DNA from: Flabesymbios commensalis
Taxonomy: Eukaryota > Annelida > Polychaeta > Terebellida > Flabelligeridae
Reading direction: 5' to 3'
Assembly (NCBI GenBank): GCA_964017125.1
Contig: OZ024907.1
Coordinates: forward strand, 19,735,262-19,799,261
DNA: 64,000 bases
This document shows positions 9,835-22,827 of the stretch, piece after piece (within the stretch, counting starts at the first letter, position 1; every line of letters starts with the position of its first letter). A model generated the notes under the pieces. That model saw nothing but the letters and a program-made list of their open reading frames with translations, had not been told where the DNA came from and did not search any database. The position numbers and the translations under genes are program-made.

Positions 9835-11849
9835 AGCTCGTTTGTAATATAAATTCAGATAATTACTAGAACCCTGAATAACGAATATTGAAGTACCCCC
9901 CCCCCCCACCAACTCCCGTAACGATTTGTTCACGCAAATATTGGAAGGTGATGTTTTTAAAGCTCGTTTGCAACCGGAATAAATTGCAGATAATTAGTAG
10001 CTTCCTATCGGATTCTAAGGATGGAAACACATCTGCATAGTTTCTTTCTAATTAGGTGATCGTAATTTAGTCGCCATTTTCGACTGGATATTGGCTTTGC
10101 TGTCAGACTTTCCGTGAGCCATACGTAGATAGGTAGCTGTAGATATATGTTTAAGAGATATTGACAATGTGAAGTTAAATATATAATTTATTTTATACAC
10201 CCCTCCCCCCTTCAGATTGAAAGGGTGTATTTTCTTTTTTACAGCGTGTTTTATCCACCCTTTAATTCCTATCTGACTACACGCATGAATATAAAAGGCT
10301 GTGGCCATGACCTGTATTTGATTGTCTTTTGCCCAGCCGATTTCTCCTTCTCTCAATTGCCTGGGAAATACTTTTACGTGGTATTGCGCCAACTTTGTTT
10401 TAATGCTGGTCCACCGGCTACGACGCTGGTCCCACATTAAGGCTTTGGTGCGAATACGAATACAATTGGTTCAATCTCATGTTTTCTGGGTTAAAGAGCA
10501 ATGCTGCCTTAGTGTTGATCCAGCGTCGTAGACGGTGGACCAGCATTAAGACAACATTGGCTCTTTTTATCCAGTTTTCTGGGCTCGAATCTACGATATT
10601 ATGCTCTGCACGTTCCCTCCATTAACCAGACACTGTAACGGGTGATCCTGGTCAACCATTTAAGCAGGTCATGACCTGGACTCGTTTCAGCACCTGTCAA
10701 TTTGCTTTTAGCGTACATACATGCGCAATGTTGATGAATAATTGGTATGGTCTACTATTTATGCATTTTTAACCTTGCATTTGGATGTCATCATTGACAT
10801 TAGCAATCAAAGCACAAATAAAATATATCCGTTCGAATTATGTAGTTTTGAGCATGCTTACGTGCAATAAAAATATAGTTTAATTAAGAAATATTTTTCT
10901 ATAAATTTTTGCTATTTCTACAAAGTTTTCTGTTTGAGCTTGTCAAATGCCCGTGAGTTCTGTTAATAATACTAAATCATCGACCTTGTGATTTTTATAT
11001 CAAGCGCGTTTTCCTTAAATCATCCCCGATGCTGTTAAGCCGCGCGTCATGCGAGGAAATCCTCTGTTGATATAATGGGCGATATCCAGGTTTTTAATCC
11101 TAACTGACAGTTTTGCCCTGAGCTGGCCCGATTCTGGGGTGATTAGGTTGCCTAGCAACCGACAGGGTGTGTGTAGTTAAGCCCTATCAACAAACATCAG
11201 TCGTTGGCCCAACATTAAAGCAACATTTGGTCAATGTTTCGGTTTGGCTGGGCTGCCGGCGTTTTATTTTCAGTATTGATGTGTCAAGAAAATATATGAA
11301 ACACATAAAGTTGGCTCAATGCTGTTCAGTCAACTTATTTTACGCTCGCCCGTCATTAAGTCAGCATTTCATATTAACCAATATCTCTCTGTCCTGAGTG
11401 GCACCACTCAGCAAATTCTAGACATTGATCCAATGTTGATTAGAGTCATTTTTATTCGGTTTTATTAGCGAGTTTAATGACAGTTATTGGGGATGAACGA
11501 AATAGTCAAGAAAATTATGTTCTTGTGGGGAGTAAACAGGTACAATTTCACATATTGAAAATAATAAATATAAAAAATGTTTTGATGTCCCATAAATTTG
11601 AATCTGCGTGTCAACTAGCGATATCCATTGCCAAGATATCAGTGAAAAACTTGTATCATTGTCATGATCCTATGTCTAATAAATGCATGACGGATAATAG
11701 GCCTTAATACAATTCAACAACTGAAAAACAATATGATACTAAACATACTAAGCATACTAAACGGTAAAGACTATTTGCTTAAAATTAAGCAGAGTATAAA
11801 TGGGAAAACGTATTTGACAATGTGTTTTTATCTGCATTTAAACATTTGT
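9835..11849. other. Gene-free spacer with family E palindrome remnants
   Basis: No coding sequence recognised. Family E cores occur at about 10390-10445 ('CTACGACGCTGGTCCCACAT'), 10500-10560 ('CCAGCGTCGTAGACGGTGG') and 11195-11275. The first two are close together and may be one element interrupted. A poly-C run is at 9897-9907. Confidence 0.5.
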
Positions 11850-12190
11850 GTTTTTTAGGCGTGCTATTTATACAATCGACGTTGGCGACGTCAGCGTCGG
11901 CGTTACCATTTCCTTGTGTACACGAAAACTGTTTCATGTATCCTGCTCAAATTTGTTTTGCATGTTCCGTATAACCAGTTCTCGGATAAGTCCGATGATG
12001 GCTGAAAAAATCACATTGGCCGATTGTCTCATTTTACGTCCTTAATTTTACTTTATGGGCGTGATAAGTTTTAAAAGATATAATTTTTACCTAGAGGGCG
12101 CTATTACTTGAAAATTTTCTGGTGTATCCTGCTCAAATTAGTTCTGCGTGTTGCTAATAACGGTGACCAGTTCTCGGACAAGTTCAGTAA
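11850..12190 (+). repeat. Dispersed repeat H, copy 1
   Basis: Two ~190-bp units share 'GTATCCTGCTCAAATT', 'CCAGTTCTCGGAnAAGT' and 'GTGGGCGnGATAA'-like sequence. Other copies lie near 16310-16500 and 25800-26175. It is non-coding. Confidence 0.6.
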
Positions 12191-12418
12191 TTGCAGCGGC
12201 CTATTAGCGAATGTGCTCTTGATCTATAGATAGTTTTCATGTACATTTTCCGTGTAATTATTTTATTACATGTAATTATTTTACTCGACGTGGAGAAAAC
12301 CGTAATGATAATACTAATATAGATAACGTCACTCACCTGTTGTGGGAACCGCTGTTTACCTGATGGAGCCAATAACTCCACTAATCACGATGGCACAGGG
12401 TATTTATAATACCCGCTT

Positions 12419-14812
12419 ATTAGCTCCCGCCGTCACCGTAGGCCTCTTCTTTTGCCTATAACTTTGTGAGAAAATAAGCTAGGATAACAATTTTTGGTAT
12501 GTGGGTTACTTCCAGGTGGCTAATGGACGGGTTAAAATATTTTTGATCTGAATTCAATACGCAAGGTTGCAGAGGAGAAAATGATGATGTGACGGCGTTG
12601 GGCCGTTGGGCCGTCCGTAAACAATTCGTTTCCGGAGCATATCTCTGAAAGTACTTGTCCGATTGTCTTCAAATTTTACACACAACACCCCTAGGGGGTC
12701 TAGTTGTGCCTTTTGGGGTTTTTGAACTTTGACATACTTCTGGTTCAGAACTATGACCTATTTAGACGTTTTGACGCGCACTTCGTTTCCGGAGCAGATC
12801 TCAAAAAGTACTGGGCCGATGACAGTCATATTGCACATACATGTTCTCTAAGGTCCCTAGTTGTGCCTTTTCAGGTTTTTGGACCTTGACCTTGAAGTTG
12901 ACCCAGCACTTTGACCTAATTTATAACATCGGTAAATCCGACTGAAAGATTTTGCGGAATATCATGAAAACCGCTCAAGATAGCTACACCATTACTATAA
13001 AACAAATTGTGAGGTTTCAGGAGAGGATGCATCTTAAAAAATTTCAAGTCGATAAAATTCAAAATGGCCGCCTATCAGCCATTATTCACCTCGACAGGCC
13101 TGATATTGTGGAATATCATGAAAACCGCTCGAGATATCTACACCATTACTATAAAACAAATTGTAAGGCTTCAGGAGAGGATGTATTTTGAAAAAAATCA
13201 TTTTGTCAAAGTTCAATATGGCCGCCAATCAGCCATTATTCACTTTCACATGGCCGTTATTTGGTAAACCGTGCTAGATGGCTAGACCATTACTATAAAA
13301 CAAAATGTGTGATTTCAGGGGAGGATGCATCTTGGAAAAATTTGACTCGGTAAAATTCAAAATGGCCGCTTATCGGCCATTATTCACTTTCACATGGCCG
13401 TTATTTGGTCAACCGTGCTAGATGGCTAGACCATTACTGTAAAACGAAATGTGAGATTTCAGATGAGGATGCATCTTGAAAAAAATTGCCTTGATCAAAT
13501 TTAAAATGGCCGCCTTTTCGGCCATTATTCATTTTCACATGGCTGATATTTGGTAAACTGTGCTAGATGGCTAGACCATTACCTGATTACTATAAAACAA
13601 AGTGTGAGTTTTCGGGGGAGGATGCACCCTGAAAATTTTTAACTTACGAATTAAAAATGGCCGACAATCAGCATTATTTACCTCGATAGGCCTGATATCA
13701 GGTAAACCGTGCTAGATAGCTAGACCATCACTATAAAACAAAATGTGACGTTTCGAGAGAGGATGCCTTTTAAAAACTTTCGACTCAATCGAATTCAAAA
13801 TGGTCGCCTATCGGCCACTATTTACTTGCACATTGCTGATATTTGGTAAACCGTGTTAGATAGCTGGACCATTACTATAAAACAAAATGTGAGATTACAA
13901 GAGAGGATGCATCTTGAAAAAAATTGACTCGATCAAATTCAAAATGGCCGCCTATCGGCCATTATTCACTTTCACATAGCCGGTTTTTAGTAACCGTACT
14001 AGATGGCTAGACCATTACTATAAAACAAAATGTGAGATTTCAGGAGAGGATGCATCTTGAAAAATTTTGACTTGATCAAATTCAAAATGGCCTCCTATCG
14101 GCCATTATTCACTTTCACATGGGCGATATTTGGTAAACCGTGCTAGATGGCTAGACCATTACTATAGAATGAAATGTGAGATTTCAGCTGAGGATGCATC
14201 TTGGAAAATTTTGACTTGATCAAATTCAAAATGGCCGCCTTTAGGCCATTATTCACTTTCACATGGCCGATATTTGGTAAACCGTGCTAGATAGCTAGAC
14301 GATTACTATAGAATGAAATGTGAGATTTCAGCTGAGGATGCATCTTGAAAAATTCTGACTCGTTCAAATTCAAAATGGCCCCCTATCGGCCATTATTTAC
14401 TTTCACATGCCCAATATTTTGCAAACTGTGTTAGATGTTAGTCCATTACTATAAAACAAAATTTGAGGTTTCGGGGGAGGATGCACCCTAAGTTTTTAAC
14501 TAATTTATATCGAATTCAAAATGACCGTAAATCAGCTATTAGTTAACTCGATTGGCCTGATATCGGGTAAACCATGCCAGATAGGTAGACCATTACTGGG
14601 ATACTGCTTAGGATCATTAATTTCAATGGAGGTTTGCAATCTCTGACAAACTGTCTAGTTCTTATCTTACTCTTAGACTGGGCTTCTTAGACCTAGTTGT
14701 CTTGCGTCTTGATTTTCGACCTAGACTAGGACTACATTAATAACCCTATACAAAATTGCTTAAATCAAATTCTAATTCGGAGCGGGAGCTCCTGGACTTA
14801 TGTAGTCTTGTT
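12419..14812 (+). mobile_element. Family F composite element, copy 1
   Basis: This ~2.4-kb segment is almost identical to 27745-30339. Both start TTAGCTCCCGCCGTC and end near GCGGGAGCTCCTGGACTTAT then GTCTTGTT, so AGCTCCCGC and GCGGGAGCT form short inverted repeats near the ends. The 5' third has 'CCCCTAGGGGGTCTAGTTGTG' and 'TTTTTGGACCTTGACCTTG' motifs. The rest is about eleven ~143-bp tandem units (about 12950-14590) with 'ACCGTGCTAGATGGCTAGAC', 'GATGCATCTTGAAAAA' and 'CAAAATGGCCGCCTATCGG'. This copy lacks ~43 bp of 5' hairpin present in copy 2. No target duplication was found. No transposase is encoded, so it must be non-autonomous. Confidence 0.8.
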
Positions 14813-15207
14813 GTGTTTTATTTAAAGCTGTCAGTGAGGATTAATAACGGATATTTATTTAACAGTTAATTAAGTTAATGAGCCTGACGAGGCCGTCATT
14901 TCATCTATTCCCCCAGGGACACCTGGTGATTAGTGTGCAAACCAATCAGCCTCTTATGTTTGCTTGGATACTGTTGCTATGCTTAGGTAGGTTTATCGCC
15001 TGTTTTCAAAATATTGGGGTGAAATATAACTACCCGGAATAATATTGACCGTGGTCAATTATTTCCCTGTTTTATCAGTCAATTCTCAACCAATTTTCCC
15101 GTATAATGCGGTGACTAGACCTGCCCTATATTGTATAATTTAAATATTATTCTCTATAAAATTAACTTCGTCTCAGAATTACATTGCATGTCAAATAGTG
15201 TAGCTTC
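14813..15207. other. Gene-free spacer
   Basis: Nothing recognisable. Confidence 0.4.
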
Positions 15208-15226
15208 TGAATTAACTACTAAAACT

Positions 15227-15436
15227 CCTAGACATGCCAAGAACCTTTTTATTATCGGGCGAGTGAAGGAAAACGCTCTCAATAACCCACCATGTCCTAT
15301 CACCCCCACCCTCCCAGCATCATCTGTACATCATTCATCTCATCAATTGACTACAACGTTTTGATCGTATTACAATGTCACTTAAAAGACCTTTTGTGCC
15401 GAAAAGTGACATAAAGCAATGATTTACTACTACTAC
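15227..15436 (+). mobile_element. 5'-truncated TAC-tailed element with TSD
   Basis: Only the last 210 bp of the TAC-tailed family are present, from 'CCTAGACATGCCAAGAACC' to 'GCCGAAAAGTGACATAAA' and (TAC)n. It is flanked by a 19-bp direct repeat with one mismatch: TGAATTAACTACTAAAACT at 15208-15226 and TGAAGTAACTACTAAAACT at 15437-15455. Truncation at the 5' end with a target duplication is the signature of target-primed reverse transcription. Confidence 0.85.
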
Positions 15437-15455
15437 TGAAGTAACTACTAAAACT

Positions 15456-15909
15456 TTTCAGTATAGTCGCCACATGACTGGGATGTGATAAATCGTGATG
15501 ATGATAGCAATATGAATTGGTATTGATTTGCGCACAGCCCGTATGTCTGTTGCCATGTTTATATTATTGTATCGATGTCATCGACGATGTGAGACGAAGT
15601 AGCTCTTGTATTACTGCCTCAAACTGCATTATTTATTTATCATGATATGCATCTCGATTTCGCGTGAAAATGACCTTCCAATGCACTACGATCGATTTTT
15701 TGACAAATTATATTTAGGTGTACATCGAAAGAGAGCTGACTTTGACATTGACACGTCACCAGTGTTTAATGTTCAGCTCACATGGTAAATGGTGCTTTCC
15801 CCTTGACCACCCCAGTCACTGCCTTCTGAAGGCTTGTGGCTCTCTCCATGTAAAACGTCTAGCCGATGTTTATTTAATGTTTATTTAATGTTCGGTCCAA
15901 CGTCAGAGA
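15456..15909. other. Gene-free spacer
   Basis: Nothing recognisable. Confidence 0.4.
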
Positions 15910-16035
15910 CGTAGTAGTAGTGATAGTAGTAGTAGTGCTGGTGGTGGTGGTGGTGGTGGTGGTGGTGGTGGTGGTGGTGGTGGTGGTAGCGGTGATAGTA
16001 GTATTAGTAGTAATAGTAGTAGTGGTAGTTAGTAA

Positions 16036-16089
<54 letters not shown>

Positions 16090-16091
16090 TG

Positions 16092-16132
<41 letters not shown>

Positions 16133-16172
16133 TGAAGTTGCAGTTGTAGTTGTAGTTGTGGTAGTAGTAGTT
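15910..16172. repeat. (GTA/GTG)n trinucleotide microsatellite
   Basis: A (GTG)n core is flanked by (GTA)n and, at the end, (GTT)n-like units. Confidence 0.95.
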
Positions 16173-17923
16173 TGGCGTCACTTTTCGACCGCCATTTAAC
16201 ACATTTAAAGTGACAATAACGTCTATAACCGTTTTAGTTTTAGCCTTTCTTTTTGTATTTCAAGGTTACTATATACTGTAATGTTGGCCCATCGTCTCAG
16301 ACGATTAGCCAACATCAACTCTTGTGGGCGCGATAAATTGCCAAGTTTTTCATATTTTCTGCTCAAACTCTACATGTTTCTGATAAACAGTTCTCGGGTA
16401 AGTTAAAAAATGGCCGATGTATCACACAAAATGGCCGATGTATCGCGATTGATCACATTGACGTCGTTAATTTTACAAGTTTAATAATTTCGGCGTGTGG
16501 TCTTTGTTTATTCCCAGAAGAAAAAGTCTAGATTTTATGTAATACTCAAGTCTAATTATTATCGCCTATTGATGATCAGATCGTGCTTATATTGACGGAT
16601 TATGCAATTTGTATCCACATAATTTTAGTCAAAATACGCCATGTGAAGTCATGTTGCCACATGGTGTATACGCAGCAAACACGATGTTGGTTTAATGTTG
16701 GGCCAGCGTCGCAGACGGTGGGTCAATGTTGATCCAACATTGTTTCAATGTGTTGTTTTTCACTGGGTGAGCGCTTAGCCTATTATTATATTGGTGATGT
16801 CAATGATGTGAACGCTTGAGCAGCCAGCCAGCAGACACAAAACGTCCATCCAATGTTGTCTTAATGCTGGGCCAACGTCTGTGACGTTGGCCCAGCATAA
16901 GGACAACATTGGCTGCATGTTATGTTCGCTGGGTGCAGCCTGCAGACACTTCACTGGCAATCACATTTCGCCTGTAATGAGGGGTGAGGGGGCTCAGGGC
17001 TGGGGGACCTATTGTTCAGGCAAGGTCACCAAGGAGCTAATCAAGGTCACGGGATCACGCCTCAGCTACAACAAATATTAAGACAACTTTTCAGGATAAA
17101 TAAAAAAAATTATTGACATCCGGAATCTTTGCCGACTTACCTTGGTGTTTTTACCTCATGTTTTTTCTAGATGAATGATATCTGAATGTGTTTATTTTGC
17201 TCACAAGTGTATTAATAATTTGAGTTTATTTAACTCGGGGTATGGTAGTGGTGGTTGTTAGCGGAGTTACTTCACGATCCTTAACTAAAGGGATGTAAAT
17301 TAGGGGGGTTCTCTACTTGATGTGTTATACGGTTACCACGTCACATATTTACTAATCTACAACAACATTTTACAATATTCAACGTAAAGTGCCGTATCCC
17401 TGGACATCCCTTCAGCAGCGGTGCTAATGAAGATCTGGTATCAGAACCTTACGCTACCACGGCAATAGATATTTTCATAGATTTATATCAGATCTAACAT
17501 TGTTACGTAGGTTAAACCCTATTAAGAACGACTTGATTTTTTAAACATCAGGATTTTCAGATGTTTGGTCTCAAATTAAACACATATGAGTATTTTCAAC
17601 TACTCGAAGTTGTGGATCGAGACACACCTTCAAGTGGGTGAAAATTTGATTTTTTTAATTTTGCGCCTTAAGGTTAATCGTTGTCACCCTGTGACTATCC
17701 TGCCAAAAAAAAAGCCAAGATGAAAGACCATCCCAACAAACATGAATGTTGTGATACTGTCAGCGTTGCAGGCTTTGGGCCAACATTGAACAAACCTTGG
17801 GTGAACGTCTTCAGTGAATCCTGATGGCTACTGGTTTCTTAAACTGAATCTGATATATATATCATGACATATTGGTCTTTCTGATCCTCTGACCTCATTC
17901 GAGGAATTAAATGATTGCTTGCT
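16173..17923. other. Gene-free spacer with repeat copies
   Basis: Holds family E palindrome copies at about 16274-16320, 16672-16772 ('GGGCCAGCGTCGCAGACGGT'), 16840-16935 (near-palindromic, 'TTAATGCTGGGCCAACGTC') and 17724-17812. A family H fragment is at about 16318-16500 and a family D hairpin remnant at 17595-17640. No gene is recognised. Confidence 0.5.
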
Positions 17924-17938
17924 TGATTGCTTGATTGC

Positions 17939-17974
<36 letters not shown>

Positions 17975-18300
17975 CTGACTGACTGACTGACTGACTGACT
18001 GACTGACTGACTGACTGACTGACTGACTGACTGACTGACTGACTGACTGACTGACTGACTGACTGACTGACTGACTGACTGACTGACTGACCGACCGACC
18101 GACCGACCGACCGACCGACCGACCGACCGACCGACCGACCGACCGACCGACCGACCGACCGACCGACCGACCGACCGACCGACCGACCGACCGACCGACC
18201 GACCGACCGACCGACCGACCGACCGACCGACCGACCGACCGACCGATTGATCGATTGATTGATTGATTGATTGATTTACTGATTTACTGATTTGATTGAT
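17924..18300. repeat. Compound tetranucleotide microsatellite
   Basis: Blocks follow in order: (ATTG)n, (ACTG)n, (ACCG)n, then (ATTG)n again. Each switch changes one base of the unit (TTGA to CTGA to CCGA), and the block edges are sharp. Confidence 0.95.
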
Positions 18301-19128
18301 TCACTTGATTTGTGTTACATACATGTGGATGACAGATGATGTTATGTTCAACTTTTACTTAGTTACTCCTTATAACTCATTGCTTTAAAATTGACATTGC
18401 TATCGCAATTGTCAGATTCAAATTAATGTACAATGTACCATCATATACGTAAGTCAACTAATTAATTTAGGACCATTTGGAACCTGTACCGATATTTCGC
18501 CATTGCATTATGGTATGTAGATTTAATCTGAAATGTTCTTTGGAATGTAAGTGTCAATTCAACATAGCAGTGGGCCTTCGCGGGTCGGCTTCTTTATGTT
18601 GTATACAGTCCTTGAAAGTTTTTTTTATGGGAGGGTTTTCAAGGCCGGGTGTTCTTTGGTATTGCTTGTTTTGCAAAGCACTTCGGAACATTTACTTTAA
18701 CTATTTAAAGACTAAGATCATTTGTACATTTAATCAATACTTTAACAAACAGTTGGGACTGGAGTCAGATGTATGGTAAATAAACACATTTTATAATTGG
18801 TTGTTATACAATTCAAAGAAGAGAAGCTTTTTGTAATTATCTGATGTCTAAACCTTGATATTCCTACCATCGTTACTTTTAATATATATAATCTCAAAGC
18901 TTACTCTGAAACCACGTGTGTTGCACCCTGCTTTTCTGCACAGGCGAATTTACCTGGACATTTCGACTCTTGTTCATTTTCTGGCCTCAAAGAATCAGCA
19001 TGTTGTCCCAGAAAGGGGCCTGTTTTTATCTTCTATAAATATCCGTGGGGTAGGTCATCTACCCTAACTGGTGAGCAAACACAGTAATTGGAATATTGCC
19101 AGATAAATCCAGGGTCAAAATGTGATAC
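18301..19128. other. Gene-free spacer
   Basis: A 100-codon open frame at 18477-18779 has no recognisable similarity and AT-rich composition like its surroundings. I do not call it a gene. Confidence 0.4.
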
Positions 19129-19247
19129 TCACTCACTCACTCACTCACTCACTCACTCACTCACTCACTCACTCACTCACTCACTCACTCACTCACTCAC
19201 TCACTCACTCACTCACTCACTCACTCACTCACTCACTCACTCACTCA
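19129..19247. repeat. (ACTC)n microsatellite
   Basis: About 29 almost perfect ACTC units. Confidence 0.97.
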
Positions 19248-19514
19248 TTATATAGTTATATATGTGATTGGTTTCATCACCAAAGTATTCATTATGACTG
19301 ATGTTATTAAATGATATTTATGTGATTAGGACACTGCTGTCACAACTGTATTATTGGATTTGATTTGTTAAATCGGTTTTAATTCCGTCTGGTATGCGCA
19401 TTTATAGGACTAGCTCTTTTATCTGCGTAGTAATTGGGAGTGCAATGCTGGCAGGGATTATTTAAGTGGCGGGCTAATTGCGACCAGCAGTGGTCATTGT
19501 GCGGCGGCTGGCAG

Positions 19515-19600
19515 CGTTTGTCCATCCATCTATCCATCCATCCATCAATCCATCCACTCATTCATTCCTTCTCATTCATTCTTTCATTCATTCATTAAAT
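19515..19600. repeat. (CATC)n/(CATT)n microsatellite
   Basis: Short imperfect tetranucleotide runs: CATC, then CATT and TTCATT units. Confidence 0.85.
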
Positions 19601-20786
19601 CTTGTCAATTTCTGTAAATACTGCTTGAACTTATTTCATTTCTTTGTTGACACCAGTAGGCCTATATCATTAGTGAAGCTGATCTTAAAATAATTTATGA
19701 AAATGGCCCTAATCCAGTTTAATGGGAAAACGACATAGCTGACCGGTAACCGAGTTATTAAGCATGAAATTGAACATCAATATGTGTGCAATTGACTAGA
19801 AAACTCGTGATATTGAAACTGAAATGGATCGCAAATTTTAATTAATAATTTTGCGGTGGATTCCTTTTACGAGACAGCTTAATTCATGTTGCTTAATTCA
19901 TGATGATTGACAAACTTTACCACTGACAATTGAAAACTAAACACCGGTCTCTGAATATCCACCATGTGTTATAATATTAAATGACTTGTTATTTTACTCA
20001 GCAATTTTTATCAAACAAACCACGAGACTCATTTCATCGTGTTCCAATAAAATAGTCCCGATTTTATATAGTATTTATGCATACAATCGTTATTCTAACA
20101 ACAATAACACGAAATGTGAGTTCTGAATCATAATCAGCAATTATTAGTTTTATCTTAATTTTTAGTACTTAAATCACCGACGTATAAAATCGAATTTCCA
20201 TCCACTTGGGTGCTGTCGCACTACCACGATCCATAACATCAAGTGAGCAAAAATATTCATATCTGCCTAATTTCACGTGACACTAATATAATATAATGAT
20301 ATTTTTAACTGCGAACGATTGACGACACTAATATAATATAATAATATTTTTAACTGCGAACGATTGACGACAAATTTCACTCTGAATGATGAAGCACAAT
20401 CTTTAACCTAAAGAATAAAAACCACCCTGACTGGATAGCTACCACAGTAATTGTTTGTGTTTGGTACTCAAGGGGTGGAATTTCCCTGGGTTGTACCATG
20501 GAGATAGTAGAGATTTTAATCTCCATGGTTGTACAAAGATGAATAATGCCAGCCTGGGTCACTGGGGTGTAGTGAAGACTCCTTTAATTAAATGTGTTTT
20601 TTTCTGGGGAGAATCTGGTCTGCTAACCCTTTAACTACCAACTGCTAATGATGACGCCCCTCTATAAACCCTTTCGTTTCGTTCAATTTTAATCTCGAAA
20701 TTTAATTACATGTCAAATGGTCTGAGTTTTGAATTAAAATACTCATTAAATAGGGGTTGTTTTCGTACTACTGGAACTGGTAATTG
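19601..20786. other. Gene-free spacer with one tandem duplication
   Basis: A ~50-bp unit containing 'TATTTTTAACTGCGAACGAT' occurs twice in tandem at about 20279-20372. A decayed family D hairpin lies near 20200-20250. No gene is recognised. Confidence 0.5.
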
Positions 20787-21031
20787 TTAACCCTTGTCCT
20801 GCTGAATTGTTTCAATTGTATTTTTCGTCATTTGAAGCTGGAATTGCTAACGCAATTTCCAGCTTCAAATGCTGCAAAATATAGATATTTTTCGAAAATA
20901 TACATCTTCTAAATTGAGTTATTTTACTAACTGAACATCCACCACAAACTGTATTCGTCCATTTCAGTGACATGTTATTTGGCTTAAAATATGCTTAAAA
21001 CCGTATCCGGGTCTAGCAGGACAAGGGTTAA
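20787..21031. mobile_element. Family A MITE, complete reference copy
   Basis: A 245-bp element has perfect 17-bp terminal inverted repeats: TTAACCCTTGTCCTGCT at the left and AGCAGGACAAGGGTTAA at the right. The outer TTAA on each side is the likely target duplication. An internal hairpin has arms 'TTTGAAGCTGGAA' and 'TTCCAGCTTCAAA'. TTAA targets with CCCT-type ends are known from piggyBac elements; there is no transposase here, so it is non-autonomous. Other copies are at 130, 9737, 22926, 36005 (variant ends), 40113 and 56775. Confidence 0.88.
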
Positions 21032-22827
21032 ATTTCATGAAAATTGATGAGCCCTTAGAGCGCTAAATTAGACAATTAAAATGTTTACCCACTCAAAGTT
21101 GTCTGGCTGTCGCGATCAACACCTTCAATTGGGTGAAAATCACTTGCCTCCGTACAATTGGAATGTTTCCATTCCAATGTAGGAAATTAAATGCTGATTG
21201 GCGATTCAAGTGGTCTGGTTTGAAGTACACACAAAAAGTGTGAAATCGGCTACATACGCCATTAGCACTTTAACCCTTAAAACTCTGAATTATTATTCTT
21301 TAAACCATGGAGACTAAAGGGTTTTTATCAATTTGAAATCATCCTAAATGTCTTGGATAGTTCTTTCTGGTTTTTTTGAATACCTAAGTTATGGGTCTGC
21401 GACCATTATGAATATTTTAATTAACAAGACATTGGCCCGGTGGTGTTTCAATGCTGTTGCACCGTCTACGACGCTGGCCCACCATTGAAACAACACTGGA
21501 CCAGTGTTTTGTGTTTGCTGAGAGTTGACTAGGAAATCAGCGAAAAACTAGTCACAGTAACCTGTGACTATAGCAGGTAAAGGGTTATCCTTTGATCTCG
21601 CCGACCATAAAGATGCTGTTTTTCTGGATGCTGCGCTACATTTCACGCTTTGTTCAGGGTGTTTATAATTCCACGCGGATGTCTGCCACCATTTACTGCC
21701 CCACAATCCTACACACCTTTGTCCTCTAAATTGGATTTTGTGACTTTTTCCGCTTTCACCCCGGATCCTGTCCGCTGAGAAACAACCCTAGCTTAGCTTG
21801 GCTTTAGTCCTTTAGCGGGACAGGACAGATAAATTACCCTTTCTATACGAAGACATAGCTTAATCGTTTTTGTTTCGCTTGATATGCAAAATGTCTTGGG
21901 AAATATTGAGATTTTATTCAATAATGAACGGAATCATCAAAATGAAAACATCCACACTTATATCAAATGTGTAATGGTGTGTGCGCACTGAGAACAACTG
22001 CTTACACGGGGGTCTCACATGATTAAGGTCATGATTAAATATTCCGTGTAATGCTTATGAAATGTGGGGATCATTTTGTTTTATCTTCTCCTGAATATAT
22101 CACTTGTTAATCACTGCACCGCACCTGTGTACTATGCTCCCCAGAAACAATGCTCCCCAGGAACAACACACATCTGGCAGACACCGTAATGGATGAGTAA
22201 TAGAGACATGGTGGTAATATAATGTGACTGAATTACATGTACTGTTTATATAGAACAAAGAAAGTAGAATCAGATTCCATTTTCCTTGTATGAACCCCGA
22301 GACAGGGGCGAATCCAGGATGTGAAGAAAGGGGGGACTTTTTTAGAGAATATGACTTGGGTGAATGAGCTAGTGAGCGATGGAGGGTAAGTACTGTTGAT
22401 ATTCAATAATTGATATTCATTACTTTGACAGGTAGCTATTATCAGTGACATCTTGGGATAAGACATCAGCACCTTCACTCCTGCTTCAATGATTTACTAA
22501 GAGGAGCATGTAACCCTCTTGCACATATTTGAGTATTTACACCCACTAGAAGTTGTGTCTCGCCATGGAGACCCACAACTTCAAAGTGGTTAATCATTTC
22601 TCATTTTTGTAAAAAAAAAACATTCAAAGCGACTCTAGAAGTTGAAGGGCTAATTTTACACTGCAGTGAAATCTGTCACGGCTGATTGATTCTGATAGAC
22701 AGCAGAATTGAACCACTTTTCTAGCTGCTTCTTGAGGTTTTTGACCGCCATGACAACCTTATCTCAGTATGGTAATCAAGTTCGTGGAGCCAGACTGGGT
22801 TTTTATCTCTTCTTTTAATTTATTTAT
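21032..22827. other. Gene-free spacer with MITE remnants
   Basis: Holds a family D remnant (about 21055-21140), a family B-like end (about 21270-21420, 'TGGGTCTGCGACCATTATGA'), a family E palindrome (about 21425-21525, 'CTACGACGCTGGCCCACCAT') and an inverted family D hairpin (about 22545-22590). 'CAGGGGCGAATCCAGGA' at about 22304 resembles a transposon end seen again near 45800 and 46960. No gene is recognised. Confidence 0.5.

Noticed and set aside
15920-16135. Open frame with Val and Ser runs
   Set aside because: It is read from the (GTG/GTA)n microsatellite.
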